The notes beneath the pieces are model-generated. The model made no database searches. It saw nothing but the letters and a program-made list of their open reading frames with translations, and was not told where the DNA came from. Position numbers and translations under genes: made by a program. A DNA stretch of 64,000 bases, from contig NC_079900.1 in assembly GCF_024868665.1 (NCBI RefSeq), forward strand, positions 16,337,759-16,401,758, in the 5' to 3' direction. Every line of letters starts with the position of its first letter. The first letter of the stretch is position 1. This DNA is from Triplophysa rosa. Its lineage: Eukaryota > Chordata > Actinopteri > Cypriniformes > Nemacheilidae. Below are positions 41,277-58,621 of this stretch, piece after piece.

Positions 41277-42722
41277 CAAGTAATTTGTGGTAATTTTATA
41301 TTTTTCTAACGTTTGTGGTCATTTCAATTTAAATCATATTTATTTCGTGCTTTTCACAATTTTGCATTGCTGCATTTACAAACTTACAGAGATATTTTGA
41401 TGTTTGTCAGTTTTGCTATTTTAACGTAGCTGTCTTGCTACTGAAACGCATATGGTTAGCTGCATTGATATTTCAAGTGATTTGCTTTTCACACTGAAAG
41501 TAATTTTCTAATTTGTGAGGAAAACTTGCAAATTCACAATAACTTTGCCCCTGAATCGAATGAATAAAGAATGAGAGAGAGGGCGAGAGGTTCAGTGGTC
41601 CCCCGAGCTCATTAGTCTCATTCTTCACTCAATGTCCTTACAGATTGATTGATGACCTTCATGTGTAGATCAGAGCATCTGGAGAGCAGCAGGGGAGCTG
41701 TGATCGTGCCGCAGCACAGAATCCATTAGGCGTGGTGTCCAGCTGCTCTCTATCCTGAGGTTTGGAGAGTGTGACCATGGGCGATGCAGATCGCTCCCGA
41801 TGTCTGGAACATTACTGAGGTCTTTCAACAGCTTGAATCGGTGAGTCACGTAAACACAGTCACAATCTCTGTCAAATGCATCCGTGTGCAGAAAGGCATC
41901 TTTAAAACTGTGAAGTGTGCTATTTCTGCACCATTTGCGTTACTGAATTGCAAAAAGTAATGATTGTCTTCTAACAGCTTTTCCGAACCTTCTTTGTCTT
42001 CCATTGTTTAACAAGCAGATAACTCCACCCCAAACTCAAACCATTGGTTGTGCCAACGCTGCTGGAGCGAGTTTTGGTACTTGGTTGTTTCTTCATATTT
42101 AGATGGCATATGGGAGTCTTTAAACAATTTAGTCCCTCGCTAGTCCATCTTCTGTCCTGCCTATGATGCTACCCATCTCAACAGACACCATTATTCACCC
42201 GATAGATTCTGTTCTGTCATTTTGATGGTAAATGTCACACGGCCAGGGAGTAACAAAGAGGCTGACCGCTGAGCATTTCTAAAAAAAATCTGCCATTTCC
42301 TGAGAACTCAACTTTCCTATCTCGTGACTGCACTGTAAATGTCTTGTGCCGGGAGATTCAATCCAGAATCTGTTGTTCTGTCTAACCTGTGAATGTCACC
42401 TCCAGCTGTGGGTTGCGGGTTAAAAACACAAAAGGGAAATGTATATCATCACTGGGAGCATTGCTGCGTGTCTGGTTCGGATGGAGTGTGTTGTTTTTCA
42501 CAATGTGACTAGAATTGACTCCCCAACCTACTGTGCCATCTGAATAGTGAATGACAGGATGGTATAATAAGGCACTTCTTGGTACTTCTAACTAGACGAC
42601 ATCACAGAGCACTATGTTGAGGGGAGTATATCAAACTTTCCTGGCAACACATGTAAACAAAACACAAAAAAGAGTGTGAACATTAAACTGCCTACTGCAT
42701 TTTATTGAGACATTTTATTTAT
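41277..42722. other. Intergenic, no gene seen
   Basis: No repeat or coding region recognised. The segment 41570-41830 is relatively GC-rich and repeat-free. Confidence 0.6.
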
Positions 42723-42900
42723 ATTCACCCAAAAATGAAATTCTATCATCAGTTACGCACCGAAACGTTCTGTTACCAACATTCAAAATATAAAATATCT
42801 TCAAAATATCTTCTTATGTGTTCTGCAGAAGAAAGAAAATCATACAGGTTGACAAGAGGGTGAGTAATTGATGACAGAACTTTCATTTTTGGGTGAACTA
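42723..42900. repeat. Foldback MITE, shortened copy
   Basis: Left arm ATTCACCCAAAAATGAAATT, right arm CATTTTTGGGTGAACTA, with the typical ATCTTCTTATGTGTTCTGCA internal segment. Part of the left half is missing. Confidence 0.8.
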
Positions 42901-45900
42901 CACTGTGCTGAAATGGACTTGATTTAAAATATTAGGACAAATATTTTTTCCACAAGAATATTCAGATGTCAGGCATAAATGTTAAAATATTAAGAGGAAT
43001 GCTGATGATGTCACAAGATAAAGCAATTTTCTAGGCGAGACGGAGTTCCACCTCAAAATGTAGGGGATTTCTATATGTTTTATCCATGACATGGCCTCCA
43101 TAAATATAGTTGGAATGCTGCATCTATGCTTTAAAATGATAAATTATGTCCCCAGCTAGACCCTCCCTCCAGTGAACCTCATCCTGTTCAAGACAAATAC
43201 CAGAGATATTACCATCATATTACTGCACCCAGTGTGGAGTATCTTAAATTATATAATAGAAAATTCCTAAAAGTTGATCGGTCAATACAGCATGTCAGAT
43301 GTGTATCTGTCGTTCATAATAAAACCAAAAATAATACTAAACTTACTACCAGTGCCTTCATTTTTAAGTATAATCAAATAGTTTTTCAAATCATTAATTT
43401 TTTAGGTTTTTACATTACTCATTTCATAACGAAATAAGTTATCAACTTGTTTTTATGTCACATCAACTCACAACAATATAAAATATGAGTTGAAATGAAA
43501 TTACTTGTAAAGCTAATTTGATTTGGAAATTTAAAGCAGCATGAATTGTTAACAAATGAAGATTATAACATTTTTACAGTGTTCATTGATAAATGTAGAA
43601 AAGATAATACTGAGGTTTTAGTGTGATGAAGTCTCAGTGCCTGTTACACAAATCATAGCAATGAAGCGATTACTACAACATTGACTGAAGAGTGACAGTG
43701 TAGATGAGCTGCATGAATATCGGTGTATTCAGGGTTTGTACAGAGCTGTAATGAAGCTGATGATAAAAGTGACATCCAGTGCAAAGGGACATTGTATAGA
43801 ATTCCTCATAATGGCTCTGAAAGCCTTTAATCCACAAGCAAAGCGAAGTTTAGATTAAGGCATCTATTTATTTGCATGATTTGATTTATTATACTGCGAC
43901 TGGAAGATGAAATATGGGATTAGAATAGCTCAAGATTTGACATCCAGATGGCTATTCTCACTTTCTTGATATGTTTTATTACAGGCCAAAGTTAAACTGC
44001 TTACGGACAGACCATCTTGCATTCAATTCGCCCAGGGATTATCCATTACTTCAGACAAAATCTTTCTTAATTTCCTTGGCTGCAGCACATTCCTGATGCT
44101 GTTTTTGTTTACAATGGGATTGGGTGACACGGCACATTTGTTCTATGAAAATATTTTTATATGCATGATTATAAAAAGATAATTGAAATGATTCAAAATT
44201 TAATTATTCTGTTCCTATACTTTTAGAATACCATTTTTGTCTTAGTAATTGAAACACCATATTTCATATGAATTGAATTCATATGTAGAGCGTAAAGGAA
44301 ACACAGTAGCACCTAAAAAGCTTTTCTGTAACATATTATAAAACTGTGTCCTAATGAGTTACCTGCCATTATTTCAATCCCTTGGGCTGTGCAGGAAATG
44401 GGATTCAGGACTAAATGTGGAAGACGCTCTGTTAAAATGAAACTTTACAAGGACACTGGAACTAATCAATTATAGTTCTACGGATGATGAGATTTATTTC
44501 TTGAAGACGGCAAGATCACCACAGATATTTAGTGTCTGTATGGCCAGATATCTTAGGGTGGAAAATCAGATAATCCTCTCTCAAGGTTTCATTGGGAGAG
44601 TCGGGGAGGATTGAAGCTTTGTCCTGGAGGGGACAGGGCCTGTGAGATGATTCTGGGAGACAGCACCTCCTACATGCTTAGTTCGAGCACAAAATTGCTT
44701 TGGGACCTCCAGTGCTCATTTGACCACAGATCTAGAAGTGTCTGTTTTATAGACACACCTCCACCAGCAGCCTCCTATCTCCGTGCCTTGCTTCTATTCT
44801 TTAAAAATCACAACACAATAAAATAAATCCTGTTTTGTACATTAAGCAATCAATCATAAATGTTGACGTCTGTGGGATGGAAGTGAGTGTCTTGAATTAT
44901 TGTGCAATAAATGAGAAATTATTGTGTGAATGAGATGCGTCTATGTTGCCCACTACACACTTATTAATGGTCTTTGATTTCTCTGGGTAATTATGTATTC
45001 ATGAATGAAGGCTGAACATTTGTGCGTGGCCTGCCCACAGTCAAGAAACAGACATTTGCTGAGACATAAGCTCCAGTGGGATGTGTGAATGTATGTTGGT
45101 GGCTACTGACATTGTTTTGGTGGCAGGGACAGAAGTCACAATTACCTGGATATGAGATCTGAAATTTAAAACAAGCTTATGAGACTGATAGAAACCGTTT
45201 TTAGATATTTCCTGTGGCCGTGTTGTTGTGAATTCACAGGTTTTTGGTCACATTAACCAATACGTCCTAGATAGATTTGAACTATAACATATGGTATTAC
45301 ACACAATTAAATAGATTGTAGAAAAGTGATTCGGATGTATTGATTTTGTTTGCTAATATATAGCACATAAAGTACAACTTGTATATACACTAGTATGTAA
45401 ATCTGTATTTCTCTTATGAACACACACAGATGAACAACGTAGTAAAACTAGGACGTGTCCGTATATTAAAGTATCTACATCAGTAACCAACGCTGAAACG
45501 CACTTAATCTATCCCATCAACTCAAATTGCACAAATGCACGTTATTCTATTCACTTTTAGCGATCATACATACATACCTTCTGAATCTTCCAGCGATACA
45601 ACGTCGAGACTGCATGTTTGGTTTCACTATAGCGTGGGCAAGAATTTCTCAAATCCTAAAAATGTTTAGTTCCTGTGGTTGTAGCGCCATCTGCTGTGCA
45701 GTTTTATGAAGTACAACGTGAGATTTAAAAGGCCTTCACTCTAGATGCACAAAAATTGGCACCTAACAGACTAAAATGATCAAATTAGTCAGATAAGCCT
45801 AGAGTAACCCATTCTGCTAACTTGGCTAAAGCAACTTCGTTTAATTTATCGATTGTTTTTACACAAGCAGTTCTTGCCTATACCGTCAAGTTATAGCATC

Positions 45901-46099
45901 ATACCAGGAATCCCAAAAGTAAATGAAGCAGACTTTACACGAGTATTTCAGAAATCAGGACCCAATCCATTTAGTGTTCTGATAAACCACAATGAGAAAC
46001 ATGCACTTTAAAATTAGCTTAAAAAAATTTAATATGCCATGATCACTTAACAGTTTAGTTAATTTTGGCACCAAACACAGACAAACACAAGCAGTTAGG
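42901..46099. other. Intergenic, no gene seen
   Basis: AT-rich with no recognised gene. A strong CTCF-like motif is at 45682-45698. Confidence 0.6.
45682..45698 (-). promoter_or_regulatory. Strong CTCF-like motif
   Basis: On the - strand it reads CACAGCAGATGGCGCTA and fits the CTCF core CCASYAGRKGGCR at nearly every position. It lies about 420 bp beyond the actb poly(A) signal. Confidence 0.55.
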
Positions 46100-49740
<3,641 letters not shown>

Positions 49741-49766
49741 GTGAGGCTGAAAAGCTGGGCGCGCTC

Positions 49767-49773
49767 TTTTATA
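49767..49773 (-). promoter_or_regulatory. actb: actb TATA box
   Basis: TATAAAA on the - strand, within CCCATATAAAAGAGCGCGCC. Confidence 0.9.
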
Positions 49774-49796
49774 TGGGAGCATATGCCCGGCTCGAG

Positions 49797-49806
49797 CCAT
49801 AAAAGG
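49797..49806 (-). promoter_or_regulatory. actb: actb CArG box (SRF site)
   Basis: Perfect CC(A/T)6GG: CCATAAAAGG on +, CCTTTTATGG on the gene strand. It lies about 30 bp upstream of the TATA box, as in chicken and mammalian beta-actin promoters, and predicts SRF/MRTF control. Confidence 0.9.
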
Positions 49807-49831
49807 TAAACTTTCGGAGCTCTGCGCTTTG

Positions 49832-49836
49832 ATTGG
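49832..49836 (-). promoter_or_regulatory. actb: actb CCAAT box
   Basis: CCAAT on the - strand (GGACCAATCAAAG), about 25 bp upstream of the CArG box, completing the classic beta-actin promoter order. NF-Y is the usual factor. Confidence 0.85.
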
Positions 49837-49849
49837 TCCGGCGTCACAC

Positions 49850-52800
49850 ACCCGGCTGTCGCGTGCACATTGCTACACTTGCTTCTTGCAACTTGAGAGA
49901 GAAGGAAGGGAAGCTAGAGCACACGAAGAGCGAGGCCTAGGCGAAATTTATGAAAATCGCCTCTTTAATTAGCCTGTTTTAATTCCCAAGTCCACTGTTT
50001 TGGTGTGTTTTGTTTTGACAACGCCACTAAGACTCTTTTCAAGCGCGATGTCAGTCCAAGTTAGGTTACTAAATGCCAGTATTAACCATACTTGTAGACA
50101 CCTCCTTTATCCTGTGGTGTGTTTACACTCTACTACAGCAGCCGCAGCTCTACAGGTCATTTACCCCTAATTGTATCATTCACCTCTGTGTGGGGATCAG
50201 GGGATACCCTCCTGGAATGGCATTTGTTATCATTAGCAAGCTTGTATAGGCATACCAGGGATTGACACCCTATGCTAATTACCCAGTGACATAGTTTTGG
50301 TATCTTCTGTAAGAGTAACTCCTTTAAAACATACCAGCGAAGTTGGTCTGAGCTCATGAGGTAATATTGTCAAAGTATAATGAAACTTGGAATGAATGGA
50401 GCTCGCGTTCCTGTAATTTTGAGCGTTGCCAACGCTAAATGCACGTTTTACTGGAATGAAATTTTTACGTACATAGGTGTGTGCACATTGTGTGACAAAA
50501 TGAGTGACTGTAGTCATTAAGGGTGAATGAGCCGAACCCAGGTTTATATTAGACATGACGTTGATTGTTAGCACTCCTGGTCTTGACTGTTTAAATGGCA
50601 TGTCTGGTTTCTCTGAAATGTTGGTGTATCACCAATACAGACATAAGCAAGATGTGAATGATTTATCTTGAGTAATTCTTGAATATTGGTTGTTTTGTAA
50701 AAAGGTTTAAAATATGTACATCAGAGTTGGAATATAAGAGATAAGACTGGTTGAGCTGGAGTGATGTTGCAAGGAACATGTGACTTTTTAATATGTAACT
50801 TATGAGTAATGAACATGGCCTTCGTTCAAGATGTGTGTAAATGGCAGTTATAAACAAAAACAGCTGATTATGTCAAAGTCTTGCTGATACCCAAGAACAC
50901 CGTGTTTCCACGGCCGTAGTGTTTTTGGTTTTCATACGTTTGCAAAACATCAGGGAATTATATTTAGATTTTGCCTGTACCCAAAAACAGGATGACTGGC
51001 AATTGACATGCTTTCGCTTTTGTATTAAAACTTTTATAAAAGCCATTTCATATATAAGGCCATGTTGCAATAGTAGTGACCCGTGCACCCATCCCCCAAC
51101 TCCTTTTTTTCTCCAAAGAATGCTAAGCGAACATTCCCTATATCAACACGCATGTTTTTATAAATTTAGTAATGTAGTTATGTGAGGTCACACAGTATGT
51201 CTTGTAATGTGAGTATTTTTTAGTTCGAAAAAGTGTTTCTCTTTGTAACTTTAGTTGGCTTGACTGGGATTATTACAGCAGATGTGCTTTTGTGAGTCCA
51301 TAGTTCCCCTGAGGACCACCACCCTTTTCTGATAGTGGCCTGCCTTCCCCCGCCTCACTTTGGCCCAGTCATCTCTAAATAAGGCACTATCCCAGTGATC
51401 AGCTCAGTTTTGCCCTATGACATAAGAAATCCACAGCAATACAAATTACGTTGTGGGTTGTCACTACAATAATGAGTAAGACTGGCTGTTATCTCACACA
51501 TATGATGTCAAATCTCTTTTAACAACTAACATGGTGATAACAGCATAATTGATGAAATTCTTCTTAAAGGAGCAGCTTTTGGGCACGTGTTGTCTTTGTG
51601 GAATCTGTTGCATTCAGTTGTTTTGTTGTGTCATGTATCTGCCCTCAGACAGGCCTTGGTTCTACAATACATCAATACATGATCCAAATCGCTGAACTAG
51701 CCTATTCCTTTGTTTCTCAGCACTTAGCACGGAAACATTCATCATTAACCCCTCCCTAAAGCAGTTGTCTCAAAGCCTGTTCCTGCATTGAAGCAGAGCA
51801 GAAGGCACCGCTAGCCCCCCATGGAAGGACCACCGATTGATTTTAGATTCACTTATACTTGCTTGCTCGATAGTGTGTAAAGCTAGCTACGCAAACTAAA
51901 AAGGGAGTCACATCCACACTGCCAGCTGGCTCCTTAGTCTAGAGATTGGATTAGTCCCTGTTTTTTGACCCAAATGGATTTGTGTGCCCCTGCAAGAAAT
52001 CAGATACGTCTTTGGCCTATGTTTTGTGCAGTTTTGTTGTTTGGCAATTTACGGCGGACAAAGCATGTGTCTCTAATTCCACTTATGCTGTCAATAAACT
52101 CATAAGAGGATATGATACCGACCCCAGAAAAAAAAACCCTGTTCCTCATTTGTGTTCCTCAGCATAACAGTGGTGACCGTGTGCTATTTTACACGACTAA
52201 AGCTTCACTTCCTCTTCACTGTGCTGGATCACAGACTGGGTTTACAGCTGTTTGCATGTATGCAAGGGTGTTGGATGTCAGCCTATAGCTTTGTGCATGT
52301 TTTGAAGCTGGATTCATGATTTAGAGCGAGGCCGTTCTGTGGTACTTGAATGTGTTCCTGGTGCATACTGGGGAAATGCTGCTGGCTGATCACTGTTAGC
52401 ATCCCACTGAGGCTACTGCTAACAGGGACTCACCGGGGCTTGGGCATTGTTGCTACGTATACAAATCATTCATACTGACAACATTTCTTTTGCAAGATGC
52501 TCCTGAGACTGCATAACGTTTATTTTTAGCATTATAAGATGTGTAACGTTTGAAAGGCAAGCATTATTAAATGCATACTTACGATTATTTGCAATTAACT
52601 GTAATGCAATTTTCTGCTCTAAATAAGCATTAGGATTTACCCAGAGCTTAATATGGAGCTTGATTATTGGGTCAGTTTCTTGCAATATTACCGACACCGT
52701 CGCTCATCTACTCTCCACCATCTGTCTGCTCTTGAGAGGAGGACTGAGCGGGGATAGTCAGACGCGCACGTCTTCTCTCCAGACTCAGGCAACCTTTAAA

Positions 52801-54381
52801 CCAGCATGGGAGAGATTACTGTGCCGAGCGGCATTGCTTGAGTCTGCCACAGGAAGTTGAGTAATGCTAGCAGGAAACAGATCCTGCATCATTATAGAAT
52901 TTTATAGTGTTTCAACATTCATAACCGTTGGTCAAATATGTGCTCCATGTAGATCCAGATTGAAATGGTGCCTTAAGAATATTTGCTTAACGGTTGCAGT
53001 TCATCATGTCAGACCCTAAACAGCACATACAAAATGTTATATGGGCAGAAGATAATAATGGTCAAGAGTGTGCATGAGGGAAGGTTAATCCTTATAGTGA
53101 ACAATTTTGAAATTTAAAAATCCCTGACAATGTATGGGAAATTGAATTATATTTTTTATTACGCACAGAGGTCGTATGTATGTGTGCATGTGTGCAGATA
53201 GACAGACCCAAATACCCCAAATACTTTTGGCACAAACAGATGATAGTTTTTCATCATACAAAATGTGGCGGTCTGATACAAAACGTTGCCCACCAGAATG
53301 TTCAGCCTTCACTAGCATAAATCCAGTTTACTGTTAATATGTAATGAAATGAGATCATAGCGCTAATGACGTTCATCAATTTTACTAGGGCAACCAGAAC
53401 TAGAAGAAATAACTTGTAACAACTTAATTGTCAACAGCTGGCAACATTCAGTATCCATGTTACTTGCTGTGAGCGTATTACAGTACATTTCAGCTCATGA
53501 TGCATCCTGTTAGCAAAAATTGTATTACATTTGTAACAAAGGCTTCATCATCGTTATCCTATTCATCTTCGTTATGTCTCATACAAGTCAGACATTTCTG
53601 GCTGATATCTGTGAGTCGGAGTTCAGGAGAAAAATAAGGCGTGGCACACCAGCATCTTTTGCTAGAGTCTTCCCAAAGGCCTGGCTGTAACATGAATATT
53701 GTTAGAGACTTATATATGGGTCATCTAGAATGATAAATAACTGTGCATCTGCAGCCAATAAACATTGTTACCAATGACTAAACTATTAACCAATCAGGTC
53801 ATGTGCATAGATTAATCTTAACTTTTCAACAGATCCAGATTTGACCTCGTCACATAAATGTTCATTGAAATGTCTTTCAAAGTGTTAAAATGCTTTGAAA
53901 GATTCAAATTCCCCGGCCTGAGAGGCATTGCCCAAACAGTACTGCATTGTTATTTGCCAAATAAGGGAATGACCTAAGCATTTCTTACAGGAAGTGGATT
54001 TTTCTGGGATGTCATTTCTTATGCAAGTTTGCACAGGAAATCATATTCAAATGTTCTGGTTTGGGAGACAGACAGAGCTCAGCCGACTCAGGAATGTACA
54101 TGTGAGTAATGTGTATACTGTTCTTATTATGGCCTCTGTCTTTCACTAATGTGTAAAAAGACAACATTACAGAACACAAACAGACCCTTTTACTTACTTT
54201 GTAAACACACACCTACTTCATCTGAGTGCTTATCTGAGTATCTAGTTTATAGCTTAAAAACGATTCCTTAAATCTTTGGTTTCATGATTTAAGGCTGTAT
54301 ATTCTGTGACATGATTTTACACATCCAAAAGCGGAATGTCTGTGGACTGATCTCTTATGTGTAACATCCCTAAGTTTTTTT
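49850..54381. other. Intergenic region upstream of actb
   Basis: No gene recognised. Repeat-poor overall. The segment 51270-51430 is balanced and includes CTAAATAAGG, a one-mismatch CArG. Upstream enhancers are plausible but unproven. Confidence 0.5.
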
Positions 54382-54845
54382 GGTAACACTTTAGAATAAT
54401 GGTCCGTTGTTAACAAGTAACTATGCAGAAAGTAATAGGCAGTACTACATGAAATATATATCTATGGATAGGCTATATATGTAGAATATATCCATTCATG
54501 TTTTGGTATTTGGCTTTTGGTATTTGTATTTATTCATAAATTAGTTTCCACAAACAACCTATTTTTTCACTTTATGTACGTTAATGTTGAGATTAGTAAT
54601 TAATTGTTTTTTCTTTATTAATTGGTCATAGTTCGCAAGTAATTGTCAATGATGGCATTTTTCTTTAGTAATTATCAAATACCAAATAAGGAACTACCTT
54701 TGTCCTAAATTAGCTATTACTTACTGCTTAGTTAATCTTGCTTCTATATTAGTTAATAGTATTAAGGTAAGTGTTAATGTAGTACTGCCAATTACTTTCT
54801 GCATAGTTACTTGTTAACAACAGACCATTATTCTAAAGTGTTACC
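54382..54845. mobile_element. MITE with about 70-bp near-perfect terminal inverted repeats
   Basis: Left end GGTAACACTTTAGAATAATG continuing through GTTAACAAGTAACTATGCAG; the right end reversed is the same apart from a few bases for about 70 bp. Total length 464 bp, with an AT-rich interior and no coding region. Flanking T-runs hide any target duplication. Confidence 0.9.
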
Positions 54846-55240
54846 GTTTTTTTTGCCAATTCTTCAGAAGCACAGAGACAAAACAAGTCTTTTCATGCAG
54901 AGCAGTTTGGGAGCATTTTGTCACAGGTGTGGCACAGAGCTCTGGATTATAATCAACAGAAAGGATGGCTTTTTATTTATTCATAAGTTAGCGTTTCTAT
55001 ATATTAAAAAAAAAATGACATGAACATTTAGCCTTGTGGAGCTATGAAACACTAAACCTTGAGTAAGTAAGAGAAGGCCTAAAACAACAGAAAGAATGCA
55101 CAGAGACATACTGCTCTTCATTCTTCTTGAGAGAAGAAATACTTCCCTTATCATCACAGTTATCTAACTAAGATTCTTCATATTTATTTCCCCACGGGCT
55201 TTCGCTCGAGACCGTTTGTGCACTTTGGCTGCGTAAGGCC

Positions 55241-55254
55241 TCGCCCTCTGGTCG
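55241..55254 (-). promoter_or_regulatory. CTCF-like motif
   Basis: The - strand reads CGACCAGAGGGCGA, which fits the core consensus apart from one base. It is 16 bp from a CArG box. Confidence 0.4.
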
Positions 55255-55269
55255 ATGTAAGAGCAACCA

Positions 55270-55279
55270 CCATATAAGG
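55270..55279. promoter_or_regulatory. CArG box, perfect consensus
   Basis: CCATATAAGG, about 5.5 kb upstream of the actb start. Could be a distal SRF site for actb; about five such matches are expected by chance in a window of this size and composition. Confidence 0.35.
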
Positions 55280-55983
55280 AGATCTTTAAGTGTGTCACAT
55301 GGTAACAATGTCAAGAATTCAAGGCCCTTGTCACATGGGAGTTTCTCGTTGAAATGAGATTGAAGACTTGATCAGAGATATAAAGCAAAGGTTTTTACTT
55401 TTGTTTTCGCCTGCACCACAAGAGTTTATTTCCTTCACACGGTCTCGCGTTTTGGAGTGTCTAATGCAAATCCATCCTGCACATCCTGCTTTTTGTTTAT
55501 CCTTAGGCTGTATTTCCATTTGTCTGTGTCAAAGCGACAACATACTTCATTCATTTTCGCTCAGTTTCTCATTTGCCTATGTTCTGCCTCACCATGAGTA
55601 AAAAGGAAGTGGGTTTAAATTATGACAGCGAGGTCATATCCATATATAGTCAGTCTTGGCAGAGCCGGTGACTGATGATGTCCCAACTTCAGATAGCTGA
55701 TTTCATCTCTTTATGTCGTGTCGTGTCCTCTCAATGTGCTTGCTCGCACTTCACTTTCACACACTGACACTTAATGCAATCCATTACGCTCCGATAGACT
55801 ATCTGAGCTTGATAATCCTCTCAGAATCTCTTACTCTCAATGTGCCTCTCCCAAACACACAATGGTTTCATACTTGCACCATCATTCTCACACTCAGCCC
55901 CTCCTTACACTGTTTAGACAGCAAACAATTACTAGCATCAGAGCTGGTTGGCCGGGCTTCGTTCATCTCCAACTTCTCAGGCT

Positions 55984-55993
55984 CCATATATGG
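55984..55993. promoter_or_regulatory. CArG box, perfect consensus
   Basis: CCATATATGG, 0.7 kb from the CArG box at 55270. Same caveat on chance matches. Confidence 0.35.
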
Positions 55994-57425
55994 AGAGGAC
56001 AAGCAGGTAGTGACTGCCAAACTTAGTCATCAAAGCATGCGTCCCATTCATTGCACACTCGCTCAATGTTTTGCTGGAGCTCTGAAGGTGTGCTATTTTT
56101 GCCTTTTAAGCCCTTTCGGCTCAGACTCTTCTCTGTGTTTGCTTTTCCTCTGCAAAATTCCATGACATAATATGCTAATGGATTTTTTCAATGGCGTTTG
56201 GTAAGAAAGCTTGGGGTCACTTCCTTCAGCTGGATTTGAGGAGGATAGGTCATTGTCTTGAAACAGAAGTCATATATCTTGAGAGTTGACTTGTGGATGT
56301 GGCCACAGCTACTTTTTCTTTTGGTTTACGAGGTGGTAAATTCCAGATTTTACATTGCTGTTGACTGTTGACTGAACTGCTGTTTGCCATAGATAGGTCA
56401 TGTTTCAGATTGGGATACAAAAGGTTTCACTCAAAGTGATGATTAGTGAATGACGTTTGTCATTGAGATCCAGTTTGAGCTGTGAAGAATTGTGTTCAGG
56501 TCCCGGCAGTCCCATGATTGTTCCAGAGGGAGGAAATTTACACACTGCGCCCTTGAAAATGACTGTTGACTATAAAGTTTTGTTTAGAGTGAACAGTCAG
56601 GGTTCACGGTTGAACTTGTGGTTTATGGGTGAATGGTAGTCAATGGTTACATTTTCTCTTCAATCAGACATTGGCAGCCATAGAATTAACAAAAATCTTA
56701 TTGGCTCAAGAAATGCTTGTATCAGTCAAATACGCATTACCCTTTGTCTATGAGCAAATGTGAGAATTCAGAAACATCATCAGTTGAATCAGAATCACAA
56801 TATGTAACTGTATTTGCTAAATACGTAAATGAATACGAAACTTTATTTAATCATTGATTCAATTAGTGTATCTGTGGTATTCACAATAAATGATATTCCG
56901 AAGCATCTTCACAAGGAAAAAGTGTCTTACAGAGTCTTAAAGTGTCTTGCCCAGTGAGCAAGACAAAGACTACAGATGTTTAAATAGATGAGGAAGAAAC
57001 CTTGGGAAGAATCAACACTCAGCTCAGGCAGCCCTCCTCCTTGGCCTTGCACATATTTAAACAAACCTCAAAGCATACATACTGTACATAGACCTATACA
57101 CAAATGTAAACAATGTATATTTGAACTTGCAGAACAATCACACACTCTCTTTGTTACTTTATTAGGATATTCCTGAGTATTTTCCCTTTCTTTACTCCAA
57201 AAAACATTCTCCTGATCTTGTTATAATACTGTTTAAGTTATTTAAACTGTAAATAAAACTAAAAGTGAGGATTTCCATAGTTCATGACATCCCCCGATAA
57301 AGACATACCCCGACCCAACATCCCCCACGAACACAGGAATAACAACACCTCCCATGTTACATAATGCAAGTTTGGCACAACTGGAAGACCCAGGTCTCAC
57401 TTAATCATTTAACAATAGAAAAGTT

Positions 57426-57722
57426 AAAGTGATAGTTCACATAAAAGGAAAATTCTGTCATCATTTACTCACTGTCTTGTCATTTCAAACCTGTATGACT
57501 TTCTTTCTTCCGCAGAAAAAAAGAAGATATTTTGAAGAACGTTCTTAACTGGCCCTGGTTCACTTGCACTGGTTTTGTGTCCATACAATAGAAGTGAATG
57601 GGGGCCAGTGCTGTTCGGTTACCAACTGTCTTCAAAATATCTTTTGTGTTCTGCAGAAGAAAGAAAGTCATACATGTTTGAAATGACAAGAGGGTAAGTC
57701 AGTGATGACAGAATGGACAACT
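57426..57722. repeat. Foldback MITE, near full-length copy
   Basis: Starts AAAGTGATAGTTCAC; includes TGACTTTCTTTCTTCCGCAG and its mirror TTCTGCAGAAGAAAGAAAGTC. The right end is slightly degraded. Confidence 0.85.
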
Positions 57723-58620
57723 TATAACACACCAAAGACACAAAAAGACGTATTTGTGCCATATGACCCCTTTAAAGCTCATCGACTTGATCAGGACTCA
57801 TCTATTCAAGTGATGGCTTAACATTTTAAAGCTACTAATTCAGTTCACATTATTCAGATTTAATTATTCAGCTGTGTCTTTGCACTCAAGTTGAAAAGTT
57901 CATATCTTGACCTACTTTTTGCCTATTGCAACAAGCTTTTCACATGCCTTCTCTATTAAGCATGGGACATTTGCCTGTCCACTCGCCAATGCATGAACAA
58001 TTGAAGTAGAGGGGGGTTACTCAGGGGCTCTGCAGTGCTATACTGTATTGAAATTGAGACACTTAGTATTCTGGCTGTCCTTTCCCCTGGCCTCCCTCTC
58101 TTTTTCTCCACATCTGCACTGGGATGCTTCTCTGCCCTGATCCTCTCTCTCTTTCACCAGCATTTCATTTTCTCTCTCCCTGCAAGCACAGCCAACCGCT
58201 GCAGGCAATAGAGGGTCAGTCAGAGGCCTTCGAGGGTGATCACGGCTGCATGCAATAATCTTGCTAAGCCGTAGAAGAAGCATCCCTTTCCCGGCAGACA
58301 GAGCTGGACAGGGTGTGCGTTCATGCCTGTGTACTTAGAGCTGCCCATTTTTGTCCTCCTTAAATGTCTATCTGGCTGATACTGCGACTCTCCGATTAGT
58401 GCTGACATTACTTGCCTGATTCTGGGTCAGTGTCTGGAAAAAAGTATACTGGAAAATCATTGTCATGTGAAGTTGATGTTGCTGTGCAGAAGGTCACAAT
58501 GATTTCATGGAATATTCATTTAGAAGGTCATATAAGAGAGTCAGAGACTGGTACATAAACATAAACAGCAAATTAGGGCATATTGTACTATTTTTTGTAA
58601 TTGTTTGGGTAATGTCCGCT
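57723..58620. other. Intergenic, no gene seen
   Basis: No coding or repeat signal recognised. A pyrimidine-rich stretch lies at 58080-58180. Confidence 0.55.
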
Positions 58621-58621
58621 T

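Larger units (their letters stand above)
54846..57425. other. Intergenic with CArG and CTCF-like motifs
   Basis: No gene recognised; a 150-codon frame at 55713-56165 has no known motif. Motifs worth noting are annotated separately at 55241, 55270 and 55984. Confidence 0.5.

Noticed and set aside
31056..46099. FBXL18, the human neighbour between TNRC18 and ACTB
   Set aside because: No leucine-rich-repeat or F-box frame was seen on either strand.
55713..56165. 150-codon + strand frame as a possible gene
   Set aside because: No recognisable domain, biased to Leu/Ser/His/Cys as in random sequence, no splice or homology support.
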